Below are positions 13,053-21,256 of a stretch of 25,991 nt of DNA, one piece after another. The DNA lies in contig JAJZPY010000012.1 of assembly GCA_021811005.1 (NCBI GenBank), positions 1 to 25,991 of the forward strand, read 5' to 3'. How positions within the stretch are numbered: position 1 is the first letter of the stretch; the number at the start of each line of letters is the position of its first letter. The notes beneath the pieces are model-generated. The model was not told the DNA's origin, did not search any database, and worked only from the letters and a program-made list of their open reading frames with translations. Source of the DNA: Pseudomonadota bacterium. GTDB lineage: Bacteria > Pseudomonadota > Gammaproteobacteria > Burkholderiales > Ferrovaceae. The position numbers and the translations under genes were made by a program.

Positions 13053-14981
13053 ATGATTCCTGAACTTGGACACTTTGCCCTGATCCTGGCCATGCTGCTC
13101 TCGGCAGCGCTGGCTTTCTTTTCCCTGGCCGGAGCCCAGAAAGGGATTGCGGCCTGGATAGGGCTTGCGCGACCCACGGCCTTGGCCCTGTTCCTGTGCG
13201 TGGCGGTGGCCTTTGCCTGCCTGGCCTGGTCTTTCCTGCACAACGATTTTTCCGTGCTTTACGTGACCGAACATTCCAACTCCAAGCTTCCGGTGCAATA
13301 CCAGTTTTCCGCCGTGTGGGGTGGCCATGAAGGTTCGCTGCTGCTGTGGGTGCTGATGCTGTCCGGATGGACCGCTGCCGTGGCCCTCTTTTCGCGGCGC
13401 CTGCCCGATCCGATCGTGGCGCGCGTGCTCGGGGTGCTGGGGCTCGTGATGATCGGGTTCCTGATGTTCATCCTGCTCACGTCCAATCCGTTCGACCGCC
13501 TGTTTCCGGCGGCAGCGGAAGGGCGCGACCTCAACCCGTTGTTGCAGGACCCGGGCCTTGTCTATCACCCTCCCATGCTCTACATGGGCTACGTGGGATT
13601 TTCCGTGGCGTTTGCTTTTGCCCTGTCCGCACTGATTTCCGGAAAACTGGATGCCACCTGGGCACGCTGGTCCCGTCCCTGGACGCTCGCGGCCTGGGTG
13701 TTCCTGACGCTCGGCATTTGTTTCGGTTCGCGCTGGGCTTATTACGAACTGGGCTGGGGCGGCTGGTGGTTCTGGGATCCGGTTGAAAACGCCTCGTTCA
13801 TGCCCTGGCTGGTGGGAACCGCCCTGATCCACTCGCTCGTGGTCACGGAAAAACGCGGGGCCTTCAAGCGCTGGACGGTGCTCTTGGCCATTGCCGCTTT
13901 TTCGCTTTCCCTGGTGGGAACGTTCATCGTGCGTTCCGGCGTGCTCACGTCGGTGCATGCGTTTGCCACCGATCCGCGCCGCGGGGTGTTCGTGCTGCTG
14001 TTCCTGGCGCTCGTGATCGGCGGATCGCTCACGCTGTTTGCCTGGCGCGCGCCGTCGGTGGGGGAAGGCGGGCGCTTCAAGCTGGTTTCGCGCGAATCCT
14101 TTCTGCTGCTCAATAACGTGCTGCTGGTGGTGGCCGCCGGGTCGGTGCTGCTGGGCACCATCTACCCCATGGTGATCGACGCGCTCAACCTGGGCAAGCT
14201 GTCTGTGGGGCCGCCTTATTTCAATACGGTGTTCGTGCCGCTCATGCTGCCCTTGCTCGCCATCCTGCCGCTGGGCACGCTCGCGCACTGGAAGCGGGCT
14301 GATCTGGGCGAGATGCTGAAAAAAGTCCGGCTGGACATTGTGGTCGCGCTGGCTGTAGGCGCTGTGGTGCCGGTCCTGATGGGCGCGTTTTCACCGCTTT
14401 CGGCGCTCGGCATCGCGGTGGCCGCCTGGCTCATGCTGGGCATTGCGCGGCAGGTCTGGGCCTGGCGCAAGGTGGGACGCATTCCCTTCTGGTTCTGGGG
14501 CATGCAGACGGCCCACCTGGGTCTGGCCGTGTTCGTCATCGGCGTGACCCTGATCAAAGGCTACGAACTGGAACGGGATGTGCGCATGGGCCCGGGCGAC
14601 ACCCTCACGCTGGCCGGCAACACGTTCCGGCTGGTGGGGGTTCATGAAGTACCCGGTCCCAATTACAGCGCCATGCAAGGCACTGTCACCTACGCGCGCA
14701 ACGGGGTGGTGCAGGGCGAACTGCTGCCTGAAAAGCGCACGTATTTCTCCTCGCCCATGCCCATGACCGAAGCGGCCATCCATTCCACCATCGACCGCGA
14801 TCTCTACGTGTCGCTCGGCGAGCCGCTCGACAGCGGCGCCTGGAGCGTGCGGGTGTATTACAAGCCGTTCGTGAACTGGATCTGGGGAGGGTGCGTGCTG
14901 ATGGCGCTGGGAGGCATCCTGGCCGCTTCCGACCGTCGCTACCGGGTTGGCGGCAAACGCGTGCAGGTGGAAGGCGCATGA
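13053..14981 (+). CDS. ccmF: Cytochrome c-type biogenesis protein CcmF (heme lyase)
   Basis: A 642-residue protein with many membrane segments. The heme-handling WWD motif WGGWWFWDPVENAS is at 235-248. Conserved His residues are H172 (VYHPPMLYMG), H260 and H302, matching the E. coli CcmF heme ligands, plus the C-terminal periplasmic domain. CcmF joins heme from CcmE to apocytochrome CXXCH cysteines with CcmH and CcmI. It is the first gene of a ccmFGHI operon, and every junction downstream is a 4-nt ATGA overlap. The ATG at 13053 has only a weak ribosome-binding site. Length agrees with the family (about 650). Confidence 0.97.
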   Translation: MIPELGHFALILAMLLSAALAFFSLAGAQKGIAAWIGLARPTALALFLCVAVAFACLAWSFLHNDFSVLYVTEHSNSKLPVQYQFSAVWGGHEGSLLLWVLMLSGWTAAVALFSRRLPDPIVARVLGVLGLVMIGFLMFILLTSNPFDRLFPAAAEGRDLNPLLQDPGLVYHPPMLYMGYVGFSVAFAFALSALISGKLDATWARWSRPWTLAAWVFLTLGICFGSRWAYYELGWGGWWFWDPVENASFMPWLVGTALIHSLVVTEKRGAFKRWTVLLAIAAFSLSLVGTFIVRSGVLTSVHAFATDPRRGVFVLLFLALVIGGSLTLFAWRAPSVGEGGRFKLVSRESFLLLNNVLLVVAAGSVLLGTIYPMVIDALNLGKLSVGPPYFNTVFVPLMLPLLAILPLGTLAHWKRADLGEMLKKVRLDIVVALAVGAVVPVLMGAFSPLSALGIAVAAWLMLGIARQVWAWRKVGRIPFWFWGMQTAHLGLAVFVIGVTLIKGYELERDVRMGPGDTLTLAGNTFRLVGVHEVPGPNYSAMQGTVTYARNGVVQGELLPEKRTYFSSPMPMTEAAIHSTIDRDLYVSLGEPLDSGAWSVRVYYKPFVNWIWGGCVLMALGGILAASDRRYRVGGKRVQVEGA

Positions 14982-15517
14982 AGAAAAAATTCAACCTCTG
15001 GTTTGTGATTCCCTTGCTGGCTTTTGTCGGCCTGGTGGCTTTCATGGCCATCGGCCTCACGCGCGATCCGCACCTGGTGCCTTCGCCGCTCATCAACCGT
15101 CCGGCCCCCAATTTCCTCCTGCCGCAACTTCATGCGCCCGGAAAGACTTTCAGCCCGGCCGACCTGAAAGGGCAGGTGTGGCTGCTCAACGTGTGGGCAT
15201 CCTGGTGCGTGTCCTGCCGCGAAGAACATCCCGTGCTGCTCAGGTTTTCCCGCACCCATGCGGTGCCGATGGTGGGCCTGGACTACAAGGATCAGGCCCC
15301 GGATGCCCAGAAATGGCTTTCCGATTACGGCGACCCCTACACCCTGACGGCTGTGGATGCGGACGGTCGCGTCGGCATCGACTACGGCGTTTATGGCGTG
15401 CCTGAAACCTACGTGATCGACAAAACCGGGGTCATCCGCTACAAGCAGATCGGGCCCATCACGCCCGAAGCGTTGCAGCAGACCATCCTGCCCCTTATTG
15501 CGGAGCTGAAAAAATGA
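14978..15517 (+). CDS. ccmG: Thiol:disulfide interchange protein CcmG/DsbE
   Basis: A 179-residue membrane-anchored thioredoxin-fold protein. It has an N-terminal TM (about 8-27), redox motif WCVSC (C77, C80) in NVWASWCVSCREEHP and the cis-Pro loop GVYGVPETYVID. It reduces the cysteines of apocytochromes or CcmH in the periplasm before heme attachment. The ATG at 14978 overlaps the ccmF stop by 4 nt; open sequence upstream of it lies inside ccmF and has no homology. The active site has the -V-S- dipeptide in place of -P-T-, a variant found in the family. Confidence 0.96.
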   Translation: MKKKFNLWFVIPLLAFVGLVAFMAIGLTRDPHLVPSPLINRPAPNFLLPQLHAPGKTFSPADLKGQVWLLNVWASWCVSCREEHPVLLRFSRTHAVPMVGLDYKDQAPDAQKWLSDYGDPYTLTAVDADGRVGIDYGVYGVPETYVIDKTGVIRYKQIGPITPEALQQTILPLIAELKK

Positions 15518-15969
15518 AACCGTGGTTGTGGCTTCTCCTGCTCTGTTTTACCTGGCCGGTTCATGCCAACGAAGCCAAGCCATTGGCGGATGACGAAGTG
15601 GTTGAACAGCGCCTCATCAAGATTGCCGAGGAAATGCGCTGCCTGGTCTGCCAGAACGAATCTCTGGCCGGTTCGCGCGCCGATCTGGCCGAAGATTTGC
15701 GGCGTGAAATCCGGGCGCAGATCCGGCAGGGGAAGTCCGACCAGGAGGTGATGGATTTCATGGTGTCACGGTATGGCGATTTCGTGCGCTACCGTCCGCC
15801 GGTCAAGCCCACCACTTGGCTGCTCTGGTTCGGCCCGTTCCTGCTGCTGGTGCTGGGGGTGGGTGCGCTGGCTGCGGTTTTGCGCCATCGCAATCGCATT
15901 GCCCCGGACAGTCCCCTCACTCCTGAACAGAAAAAACAAGCCGAGGCGCTGCTGCGCGATCAACCATGA
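15514..15969 (+). CDS. ccmH: Cytochrome c-type biogenesis protein CcmH (CcmL type)
   Basis: A 151-residue protein. A signal peptide/anchor (1-18) precedes a periplasmic helical domain with the conserved motif RCLVCQN (C43, C46). A C-terminal TM follows (about 101-123). CcmH presents apocytochrome thiols to the heme lyase. It lacks the C-terminal TPR half of E. coli CcmH, which is a separate gene (ccmI) here, as in most beta- and alphaproteobacteria. The ATG overlaps the ccmG stop by 4 nt. Confidence 0.96.
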   Translation: MKPWLWLLLLCFTWPVHANEAKPLADDEVVEQRLIKIAEEMRCLVCQNESLAGSRADLAEDLRREIRAQIRQGKSDQEVMDFMVSRYGDFVRYRPPVKPTTWLLWFGPFLLLVLGVGALAAVLRHRNRIAPDSPLTPEQKKQAEALLRDQP

Positions 15970-17198
15970 CATCATTTCTCATTGCGGCCGGCCTGCTGTC
16001 CCTGGCAGTTGCCGCCATTCTGCTTTTTTCCCTGCTGCGCCGCCGCGCCGGCGTGAGCGACAACCGCAAAGCCCTCAATGCGGCGGTGTACCGCGACCAG
16101 CTGACCGAACTGGAAGCCGAGCATCGCGACGGCAGCCTGGCGGATGCGGATTACGCACAGGCGCGCGACGAAATCCAGAAACGCTTGCTGGAAGACACGA
16201 CGGTGGCGCCGGAAGTCATCGATTTTTCCCACGGCCGCAAAGTGGCGATCGGCATTCTGGTGGCGCTGCCCCTGGTGGCCGGAGGTCTTTACGCCTGGCA
16301 CGGACATCCCGAAGCGTTCAACCCCCAGCAAGCGCCCCAGGAAGTCACTGAAAAGCAGGTGGGTGAAATGGTGGCCTCGCTTGCGGCCAAGCTGGCCAAG
16401 AATCCGGATAACCCGCAAGGGTGGGCCATGCTGGCGCGTTCCTACATGAATCTCGACAAGCCCAAGGAAGCGGTGGAAGCTTTCGGCCATTTGACGAAAC
16501 AGATCGAGGAAGATCCCGCGTTGATGGTGGACTACGCCGAAGCACTGACCGCCTCGGGCGAAGACCCGGGCATGGTCAAGGCGAAGGCGCTGGTGCAGAA
16601 AGCGCTGTGGCAGGATCCCAGCAACGGCAAGGGGCTGTTCCTGGCCGGAGGCTTTGCGTTTGCCGACAAGGATTACCGCAAGGCGGCCGGTTACTGGGAA
16701 AAGCTGATGCCGCTGCTGGAGCCGGGTTCGGCTGACGCCCAGTTCGTGCTGCAGAACCTCAACATGGCACGGGCCAAGGCCAATTTGCCGCCGCTTGCGG
16801 CAAACCGTTTCCAGATGCCCGACGGGCCTGCGGAAGCCAAGGCCGCTCGTGCTTCCAGCACGGTCACCGGGCGTGTCAGCATCGATCCGGCACTCAAGGG
16901 CAAAGCCTCGCCCAACGACACCGTATTCATTTTTGCGCGTGCCGTGGACGGACCGCGCATGCCGCTTGCCATCGTGCGCACCACGGTCAGCCAGTTGCCG
17001 CTTGATTTTGCCCTGACCGACGACATGGCCATGAGCCCGCAATTCAACCTGTCTTCTGCAAGCCTTGTGCGCGTGGAAGTGCGGGTGTCGAAATCGGGCA
17101 GCGCGACGCCCTCCAGCGGGGATTTGATCGGGGCCAGCCTGCCCGTGAAGCCGGGGGCGCACGATCTCCAGATCACCATCAGCCAGGTTCAGCCCTGA
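15966..17198 (+). CDS. ccmI: Cytochrome c-type biogenesis protein CcmI
   Basis: A 410-residue protein with the CcmI layout: TM1 (about 4-24), a cytoplasmic leucine-zipper-like loop (about 35-75), TM2 (about 92-111), then periplasmic TPR repeats (about 130-270). A C-terminal beta-rich domain (about 298-408) is of the kind found after TPRs in CcmI/CycH. The TPR part holds the C-terminal helix of apocytochrome c for CcmF/CcmH. It is the last gene of ccmFGHI, overlaps ccmH by 4 nt, and ends 50 nt from the stop of ccmE on the opposite strand. Confidence 0.93.
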   Translation: MTSFLIAAGLLSLAVAAILLFSLLRRRAGVSDNRKALNAAVYRDQLTELEAEHRDGSLADADYAQARDEIQKRLLEDTTVAPEVIDFSHGRKVAIGILVALPLVAGGLYAWHGHPEAFNPQQAPQEVTEKQVGEMVASLAAKLAKNPDNPQGWAMLARSYMNLDKPKEAVEAFGHLTKQIEEDPALMVDYAEALTASGEDPGMVKAKALVQKALWQDPSNGKGLFLAGGFAFADKDYRKAAGYWEKLMPLLEPGSADAQFVLQNLNMARAKANLPPLAANRFQMPDGPAEAKAARASSTVTGRVSIDPALKGKASPNDTVFIFARAVDGPRMPLAIVRTTVSQLPLDFALTDDMAMSPQFNLSSASLVRVEVRVSKSGSATPSSGDLIGASLPVKPGAHDLQITISQVQP

Positions 17199-17213
17199 TC
17201 TTGCGGAAGGAGT

Positions 17214-17235
17214 CCGCCGGCCGTGCGGCCGGCGG
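17214..17235. terminator. GC-rich hairpin between the converging ccm operons
   Basis: A perfect 9-bp stem (17214-17222 with 17227-17235) and GTGC loop lie in the 50-nt gap between ccmI and ccmE. There is no T-run on either strand. It can act as a shared, at best partial, terminator or an mRNA 3'-end stabilizer for both units. Confidence 0.5.
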
Positions 17236-17248
17236 CGCGCAGTGAAGT

Positions 17249-17689
17249 TTACTGCTTGAGGGTTTGGGCGGCTTTCTGGGCCTGTTCCACCGCGTTCTTG
17301 GCTTCCGGCGGCATGTAGTTTTCGTCGTGCTTGGCCAGCACTTCCGTGGCCACGAACTGTCCATTGTCCCCCAGCTTGCCCTGGGCCACCACGCCGCGCC
17401 CTTCGCGGAACAGGTCGGGCAGGATGCCGGTGTACTGAACCGGGAATTCCCTGGCGGTGTCGGTGACGATGAAATGGGCCGTGATGCCATCGCGCTTGAG
17501 CGAGCCGGCCTTCACCAGGCCGCCGATGCGGAAGGCGCGGTTCTTGGGCGCTTCGCCGTTGGCGATCTGGGTGGGGGTGTAGAAAAACACCAGGTTGCTG
17601 CGGAAGGCATTGAGTACCAGCGCGGCGGCCACGCCCAGCACGGCAAGCGCGGCAAGAATGATCAGCAGGCGTTTGTGACGGGGTTTCAT
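17249..17689 (-). CDS. ccmE: Heme chaperone CcmE
   Basis: A 146-residue protein with an N-terminal TM (about 8-28) and an OB-fold periplasmic domain. The heme-binding motif HDENY (H121, Y125) matches E. coli H130/Y134, so it is the His-type CcmE. It takes heme from CcmC and hands it to CcmF. The ATG at 17689 has AGGAG eight bases upstream and overlaps the ccmD stop (ATGA). Last gene of ccmABCDE. Confidence 0.96.
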   Translation of the reverse strand: MKPRHKRLLIILAALAVLGVAAALVLNAFRSNLVFFYTPTQIANGEAPKNRAFRIGGLVKAGSLKRDGITAHFIVTDTAREFPVQYTGILPDLFREGRGVVAQGKLGDNGQFVATEVLAKHDENYMPPEAKNAVEQAQKAAQTLKQ

Positions 17690-17853
17690 CGTGCGGACTC
17701 CTTGTGCGGCAGGCGGGCCTGGATGGCGCGGCGCCGGCGCAGCAGCAGCCAGGGTTCGATCACCATGCCCAGCAGGCAGGCGCCAAAACTGCCCCACACG
17801 TACAGGCCATAGCCGCCCATGGCCCAGAATTCGCTCCAGCTATTCCATTGCAT
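17686..17853 (-). CDS. ccmD: Heme exporter subunit CcmD
   Basis: A 55-residue protein starting MQWNSWSEFWAMGGYGLYVW, the conserved CcmD N-terminus. One TM and a basic tail (LLLRRRRAIQARLP) follow. CcmD is needed to release holo-CcmE from the CcmABC complex. The ATG at 17853 overlaps the end of ccmC by 14 nt; an ATG at 17820 would lose the conserved N-terminus. The stop overlaps ccmE by 4 nt. It is easily missed because of its size. Confidence 0.92.
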   Translation of the reverse strand: MQWNSWSEFWAMGGYGLYVWGSFGACLLGMVIEPWLLLRRRRAIQARLPHKESAR

Positions 17854-18583
17854 TTTTCTTCACCCATTCGCTCGTCAGTTCGCGTTCGAGAATGATGCAA
17901 CGCACCCGGATCAGGGCCATGGTGATGGTGTAGGCCCAGAAGGCCAGCGCCATCAGCCGAATGCCCAGCAGCATGGTATGGGCCATGCTGGGGGCCTTGG
18001 TCATGGAAACGGAAGCGCCCTGGTGCAAGGTATTCCACCATTGCACCGAAAAATAGATGATTGGGACATTGACCACACCCACCAGGGCCAGGATCGCGCC
18101 GGCCTTGTCGGCGCGGCGCGGGTCGTCGATGGCGGCCTGCAGCGCGATGAACCCCAGGTAGAGGAAAAACAGGATGAGCTGCGAGGTCAGGCGTGCATCC
18201 CACACCCACCACGCCCCCCACATGGGCTTGCCCCACAGCGAACCGGTCCACAGGGAGAGGAAGGCGAACAGGGCGCCCGTGGGCGCCAGCGCCGAAGTCA
18301 TCATGCCTGACAGGCGCGTGTTGAAAGACAGGCCCAGGGCGGCCCAGAAGGCCATGACGCAATAGATGAACATGGACATCCAGCTGGCCGGGACGTGCAC
18401 GAAAATGATCCGGTAGCCTTCGCCCTGCTGGGCATCGGTGGGCGCGACGGCAAGTCCCACCCACAGGCCGGCCGCAGCCAGCAGGAGCGTGGCCGCAGCG
18501 AACCAGGGAACCATCCGCCCGGCCAGGGGGTAGAAGGAAGCCGGCGAGGCAAACTTGAACCAGTTGATCAGGGACGTGCTCAT
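17840..18583 (-). CDS. ccmC: Heme exporter protein CcmC
   Basis: A 247-residue protein with six membrane segments. It has the WWD heme motif WGAWWVWD (122-129) and flanking heme ligands H63 (FVHVPASW) and H187 (WWNTLHQ), equivalent to E. coli H60 and H184. It loads heme on CcmE. The start at 18583 is 4 nt after the ccmB stop. Length agrees with the family. Confidence 0.97.
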   Translation of the reverse strand: MSTSLINWFKFASPASFYPLAGRMVPWFAAATLLLAAAGLWVGLAVAPTDAQQGEGYRIIFVHVPASWMSMFIYCVMAFWAALGLSFNTRLSGMMTSALAPTGALFAFLSLWTGSLWGKPMWGAWWVWDARLTSQLILFFLYLGFIALQAAIDDPRRADKAGAILALVGVVNVPIIYFSVQWWNTLHQGASVSMTKAPSMAHTMLLGIRLMALAFWAYTITMALIRVRCIILERELTSEWVKKNAME

Positions 18584-18587
18584 TCAT

Positions 18588-19265
18588 TCACTCCAGCGCA
18601 ACGCGCAACGCGACCGTGGTCACCCACGGCGCAAAGACTGTGCAGGCGAGCAGCAGCGCGCCCAGCAGCGACAGGTGGCCTTCAAACCCCAGGCCTGCAA
18701 GATCCGCTTCCACCGCCCCCGCGCCGAAAATCAGGGCCGGAATGTAGAGCGGCAGGATCAGCAGGGACAGCAGCACGCCGCTGCCCCGCACCCCCAGCGT
18801 CAGGGCGGCGCCCACAGCCCCGATGAGGGACAGGATCGGCGTGCCGAGCAGCAGCGAAAGCGTCAGGATGCCCAGGCTTCTTGCGGGCAGGTCGAACTGC
18901 ACGCCGAGCAGGGGGGCGATCAGCACCACCGGCAGGCCGGACACCAGCCAATGCGCCATGATTTTACCGGCAATCAGCAGCGTAAAGGACTGGGGTGACA
19001 AGGCCATCTGTTCCAGGGTGCCATCCTGGTGATCGGGGGCGAACAGTCGCTGCAGGCCCAGCAAGGTGGCGAGCAGGGCGCCGATCCAGAGCGCGCCGGG
19101 CGCGATTTTGCGCAGCAGGTCGGCATCCGGGCCGATGCCCAGGGGCAGCAGGTTGACCACGATCACGAAGAAAAACAGGGCGGTGATGACTTCCGTCTTG
19201 TGCCGCGCCGCCAGCAGCAGGTCGCGCCGCACCGCCTGGCGGAAAGGTGTGAGGAAGCCGCTCAT
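18588..19265 (-). CDS. ccmB: Heme exporter membrane subunit CcmB
   Basis: A 225-residue protein with about six membrane segments and the CcmB pattern: RRDLLLAARHKTEV at the N-terminus, then FAPDHQDGTLEQMALSP, LPVV..APLLG and PLYIPALIFG. It is the ABC membrane partner of CcmA; the complex uses ATP to free heme-loaded CcmE from CcmC. The ATG at 19265 overlaps the ccmA stop (ATGA); the longer open frame upstream lies in ccmA and has no family match. Confidence 0.96.
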   Translation of the reverse strand: MSGFLTPFRQAVRRDLLLAARHKTEVITALFFFVIVVNLLPLGIGPDADLLRKIAPGALWIGALLATLLGLQRLFAPDHQDGTLEQMALSPQSFTLLIAGKIMAHWLVSGLPVVLIAPLLGVQFDLPARSLGILTLSLLLGTPILSLIGAVGAALTLGVRGSGVLLSLLILPLYIPALIFGAGAVEADLAGLGFEGHLSLLGALLLACTVFAPWVTTVALRVALE

Positions 19266-19867
19266 AGGGTGACGCTGAGCCCCGCGGGCAACGAAAAGGT
19301 TTGGTGGCTGGTGAGGATGGCACTGCCGCCTGCGGCCAGATGGTTTTCGATCAGCTGGCACAGGGTGGCGACCGCGTGCACGTCGAGCGCCGTGAACGGT
19401 TCGTCCAGTATCCACAGCGGCGCCGGCCGCAGCAGCAGGCGGGAGAGCAGCACGCGCCGCCGCTGCCCGGCGGAAAGGTAACGCGCCGGCAGCATTTCCC
19501 GTCCTTGCAACCCGAAACGGTGCAGGGCTTCCGTCACCTTGGCTTCATCCGGCGGAAAGCCTTCCATGCCCAGGCTCAGGGCGAGGTTTTCCAGGGGGGT
19601 GAGTTCTTCCTTGAGGGCGCCCTGGTGTCCCAGGTAGAGCAGGTCCGCGTGAAAGGCCGCGCGGTCTTTGCGCAGGCCCTGGCCATTCCAGGTCACCTGG
19701 CCGGCGGCGGGTTCGGAAAGCCCGGCCAGGATGCGCAGCAGGCTGGTCTTGCCGGCTCCGTTCGCACCGGCCACTTGCAGCCATTGGCCTGCGGGCAGGG
19801 CAAAACTCAGGTCCCGGAACAGGACCCGTTCGCCCCTTTGGCAGGTGAGGTGGGAAACGGAAAGCAT
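19262..19867 (-). CDS. ccmA: Heme exporter ATP-binding protein CcmA
   Basis: A 201-residue ABC ATPase with Walker A GANGAGKT (34-41), signature LSAGQ (131-135), Walker B LWILDEP (151-157) and H-loop His (TSHQT, about 188). It forms the cytoplasmic part of CcmABCD. First gene of ccmABCDE. The ATG at 19867 has no clear ribosome-binding site. A TAGAAT box ends about nine bases before the ATG, so a very short leader or leaderless start is possible. Confidence 0.95.
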   Translation of the reverse strand: MLSVSHLTCQRGERVLFRDLSFALPAGQWLQVAGANGAGKTSLLRILAGLSEPAAGQVTWNGQGLRKDRAAFHADLLYLGHQGALKEELTPLENLALSLGMEGFPPDEAKVTEALHRFGLQGREMLPARYLSAGQRRRVLLSRLLLRPAPLWILDEPFTALDVHAVATLCQLIENHLAAGGSAILTSHQTFSLPAGLSVTL

Positions 19868-19884
19868 ATTTGCGCTATTCTACA

Positions 19885-19903
19885 GGATTCATAGGCCGAA
19901 TCC
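19885..19903. promoter_or_regulatory. Inverted repeat GGATTC-N7-GAATCC between ccmA and the MFS gene
   Basis: A perfect 6-bp inverted repeat, 19885-19890 with 19898-19903, lies in the short divergent region. It is near the likely ccmA promoter and 14 nt before the MKQAVAR mini-ORF. It could be an operator. With only 6-bp arms, chance is not excluded. Confidence 0.3.
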
Positions 19904-19916
19904 CGAGGAAAGCGTC

Positions 19917-19940
19917 ATGAAACAGGCGGTTGCGCGTTGA
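19917..19940 (+). CDS. Seven-codon mini-ORF (MKQAVAR) just before the MFS gene, possible leader peptide
   Basis: The ATG at 19917 has a good GAGGAA site upstream. The frame ends after seven codons at TGA 19938-19940. That stop overlaps the TTG start of the MFS gene (TTGA), an arrangement suited to translational coupling. Alternatively, the ATG is the former start of the transporter and a 1-2 nt indel has broken the frame. Confidence 0.35.
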   Translation: MKQAVAR

Positions 19941-21130
19941 CTTCCGCTTCCAGGTTTCCCGTTGCCTGGATTGCCCTGTCGCAGTTGTTCGGGACTTCGC
20001 TCTGGTTCAGCGCCAACAGCGCGGCCGACGACCTCATGCGCGCCTGGGGGGTGACCCCGGGCGACGTCGGCTGGATGACCACGGCCGTGCAACTGGGCTT
20101 TATTGCCGGCACGCTGTTTTTTTCACTGTCCGGTCTGGCTGACCGTTTTTCGGCAAGCCGCATTTTCGCCGCCTGTGCCGTGGGCGGCGCCCTCTTCAAC
20201 GCGGGGTTTGCGGCATGGTCGGCAGGGCTCGCCAGCGCCGTCTGTTTTCGTTTCCTGGTGGGCGCCTGCCTGGCAGGCATCTACCCCATCGGCATGAAGC
20301 TTGTCGTGAGCTGGGCGCCGGAGCGCGCAGGCAGCGCCCTGGCCCAGCTGGTGGGCATGCTCACGCTCGGTTCTGCCCTGCCGCATGCCTTGCGCCTGAT
20401 GGGGGCTTCCTGGCCCTGGCAGGGCGTCATCCTGGCTTCTTCCGTGCTTGCGCTCGCGGGCGCGGTCATCATCCTGCGCCTGGGTGACGGGCCGCACCTG
20501 CGGCAGCGCCCGGATCGGGCGGAGTCCCGTCCCGGACAGGTGCTCTCGGCTTTCCGTTCTCCGCGTTTCAGGGCTTCCGCCCTGGGCTACTTCGGACACA
20601 TGTGGGAGCTCTATGCCTTCTGGACGCTGGTGCCGATGCTGGTGGTCCGCACTGTTTTGGTGCGTGACTTTCCGGTTCTGGGTGCCGCGGGGCTGGCCTT
20701 TCTGATCATGGGGGCCGGCGGCCTGGGCTGCTTTCTGGGCGGCGCCTGGGCCCGTCACGTGGGCAGCGCGCGCGTGGCGGCTTCGGCCCTGTTCCTGTCC
20801 GGTTTTTGCTGCCTGCTGTTCGCTGCCGGGGGGGCCGCCTGGCCTGCCGCCTGGCTGCTCCCGCTGCTGCTGTTGTGGGGGGCGAGCGTGGTGGCGGACT
20901 CCCCCCATTTTTCGGCGCTCTCGGCGGCAGCCTGCCCACCCCACCTGGTGGGCAGCGCGCTCGCCCTGCAAAACGCCATCGGGTTTTCCATCACCGTGGT
21001 GGCCATTGCACTGACCACGCAGGCCGTGACCGACTGGGGTACGGCAGTGGCCTGGTTGCTGTTGCCCGGGCCGGTTCTGGGACTTGCCGGTTTTTTTCCG
21101 TTGCTGAAACCCGCGCCGGCCGCCGAATAG
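19937..21130 (+). CDS. MFS transporter
   Basis: A 397-residue protein with about twelve membrane segments. An N-terminal LFGTSLWFSANSA helix and the MFS loop-2/3-like GLADRFSASR mark a major facilitator of the general drug/metabolite type. The substrate cannot be predicted. The start is a TTG at 19937 with AGGCGG seven bases upstream; the next in-frame ATG would remove the first TM. The stop of a 7-codon mini-ORF overlaps this start. The gene is divergent from ccmA and 126 nt upstream of the next MFS gene, with a promoter between them. Confidence 0.82.
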   Translation: MTSASRFPVAWIALSQLFGTSLWFSANSAADDLMRAWGVTPGDVGWMTTAVQLGFIAGTLFFSLSGLADRFSASRIFAACAVGGALFNAGFAAWSAGLASAVCFRFLVGACLAGIYPIGMKLVVSWAPERAGSALAQLVGMLTLGSALPHALRLMGASWPWQGVILASSVLALAGAVIILRLGDGPHLRQRPDRAESRPGQVLSAFRSPRFRASALGYFGHMWELYAFWTLVPMLVVRTVLVRDFPVLGAAGLAFLIMGAGGLGCFLGGAWARHVGSARVAASALFLSGFCCLLFAAGGAAWPAAWLLPLLLLWGASVVADSPHFSALSAAACPPHLVGSALALQNAIGFSITVVAIALTTQAVTDWGTAVAWLLLPGPVLGLAGFFPLLKPAPAAE

Positions 21131-21142
21131 GAACAAGTTGTT

Positions 21143-21158
21143 TGGCATGTCCTTTGCT
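21143..21158 (+). promoter_or_regulatory. Probable sigma-54 (RpoN) promoter of the OFA-MFS / GGT operon
   Basis: TGGCATGTCCTTTGCT matches the -24/-12 consensus TGGCACG-N4-TTGCW with one mismatch in the -24 box. GG (21144-21145) and GC (21156-21157) are separated by exactly 10 nt, the required spacing. It lies in the intergenic region 99 nt before the MFS start. An enhancer-binding regulator site would be expected upstream, within the preceding gene; none was identified. Confidence 0.6.
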
Positions 21159-21174
21159 TTTTGTTAGGGTGGAG

Positions 21175-21223
21175 CCGGTTTTCCCCGAAACGCAGTTTGT
21201 GCAATGCGGTGCCCGGAAACCGG
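21175..21223 (+). promoter_or_regulatory. Stem-loop in the 5' leader of the OFA-MFS gene
   Basis: CCGGTTTTCC (21175-21184) can pair with GGAAACCGG (21215-21223), leaving one bulged T. This forms a 9-bp stem around a 30-nt loop in the leader between the sigma-54 promoter and the start codon. Its function is unknown. Confidence 0.3.
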
Positions 21224-21256
21224 ACCGACATCAACACTACGGATGAGGAATGCCCC

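Noticed and set aside
13011..14288. 425-codon open frame on minus, antisense to ccmF
   Set aside because: Composition is extreme in His, Gln, Arg and Gly, as in mirror frames of membrane-protein genes; ccmF on plus is certain.
15972..17162. 396-codon open frame on minus, antisense to ccmI
   Set aside because: Shadow frame with no motif; ccmI is supported by overlaps and TPR/TM layout.
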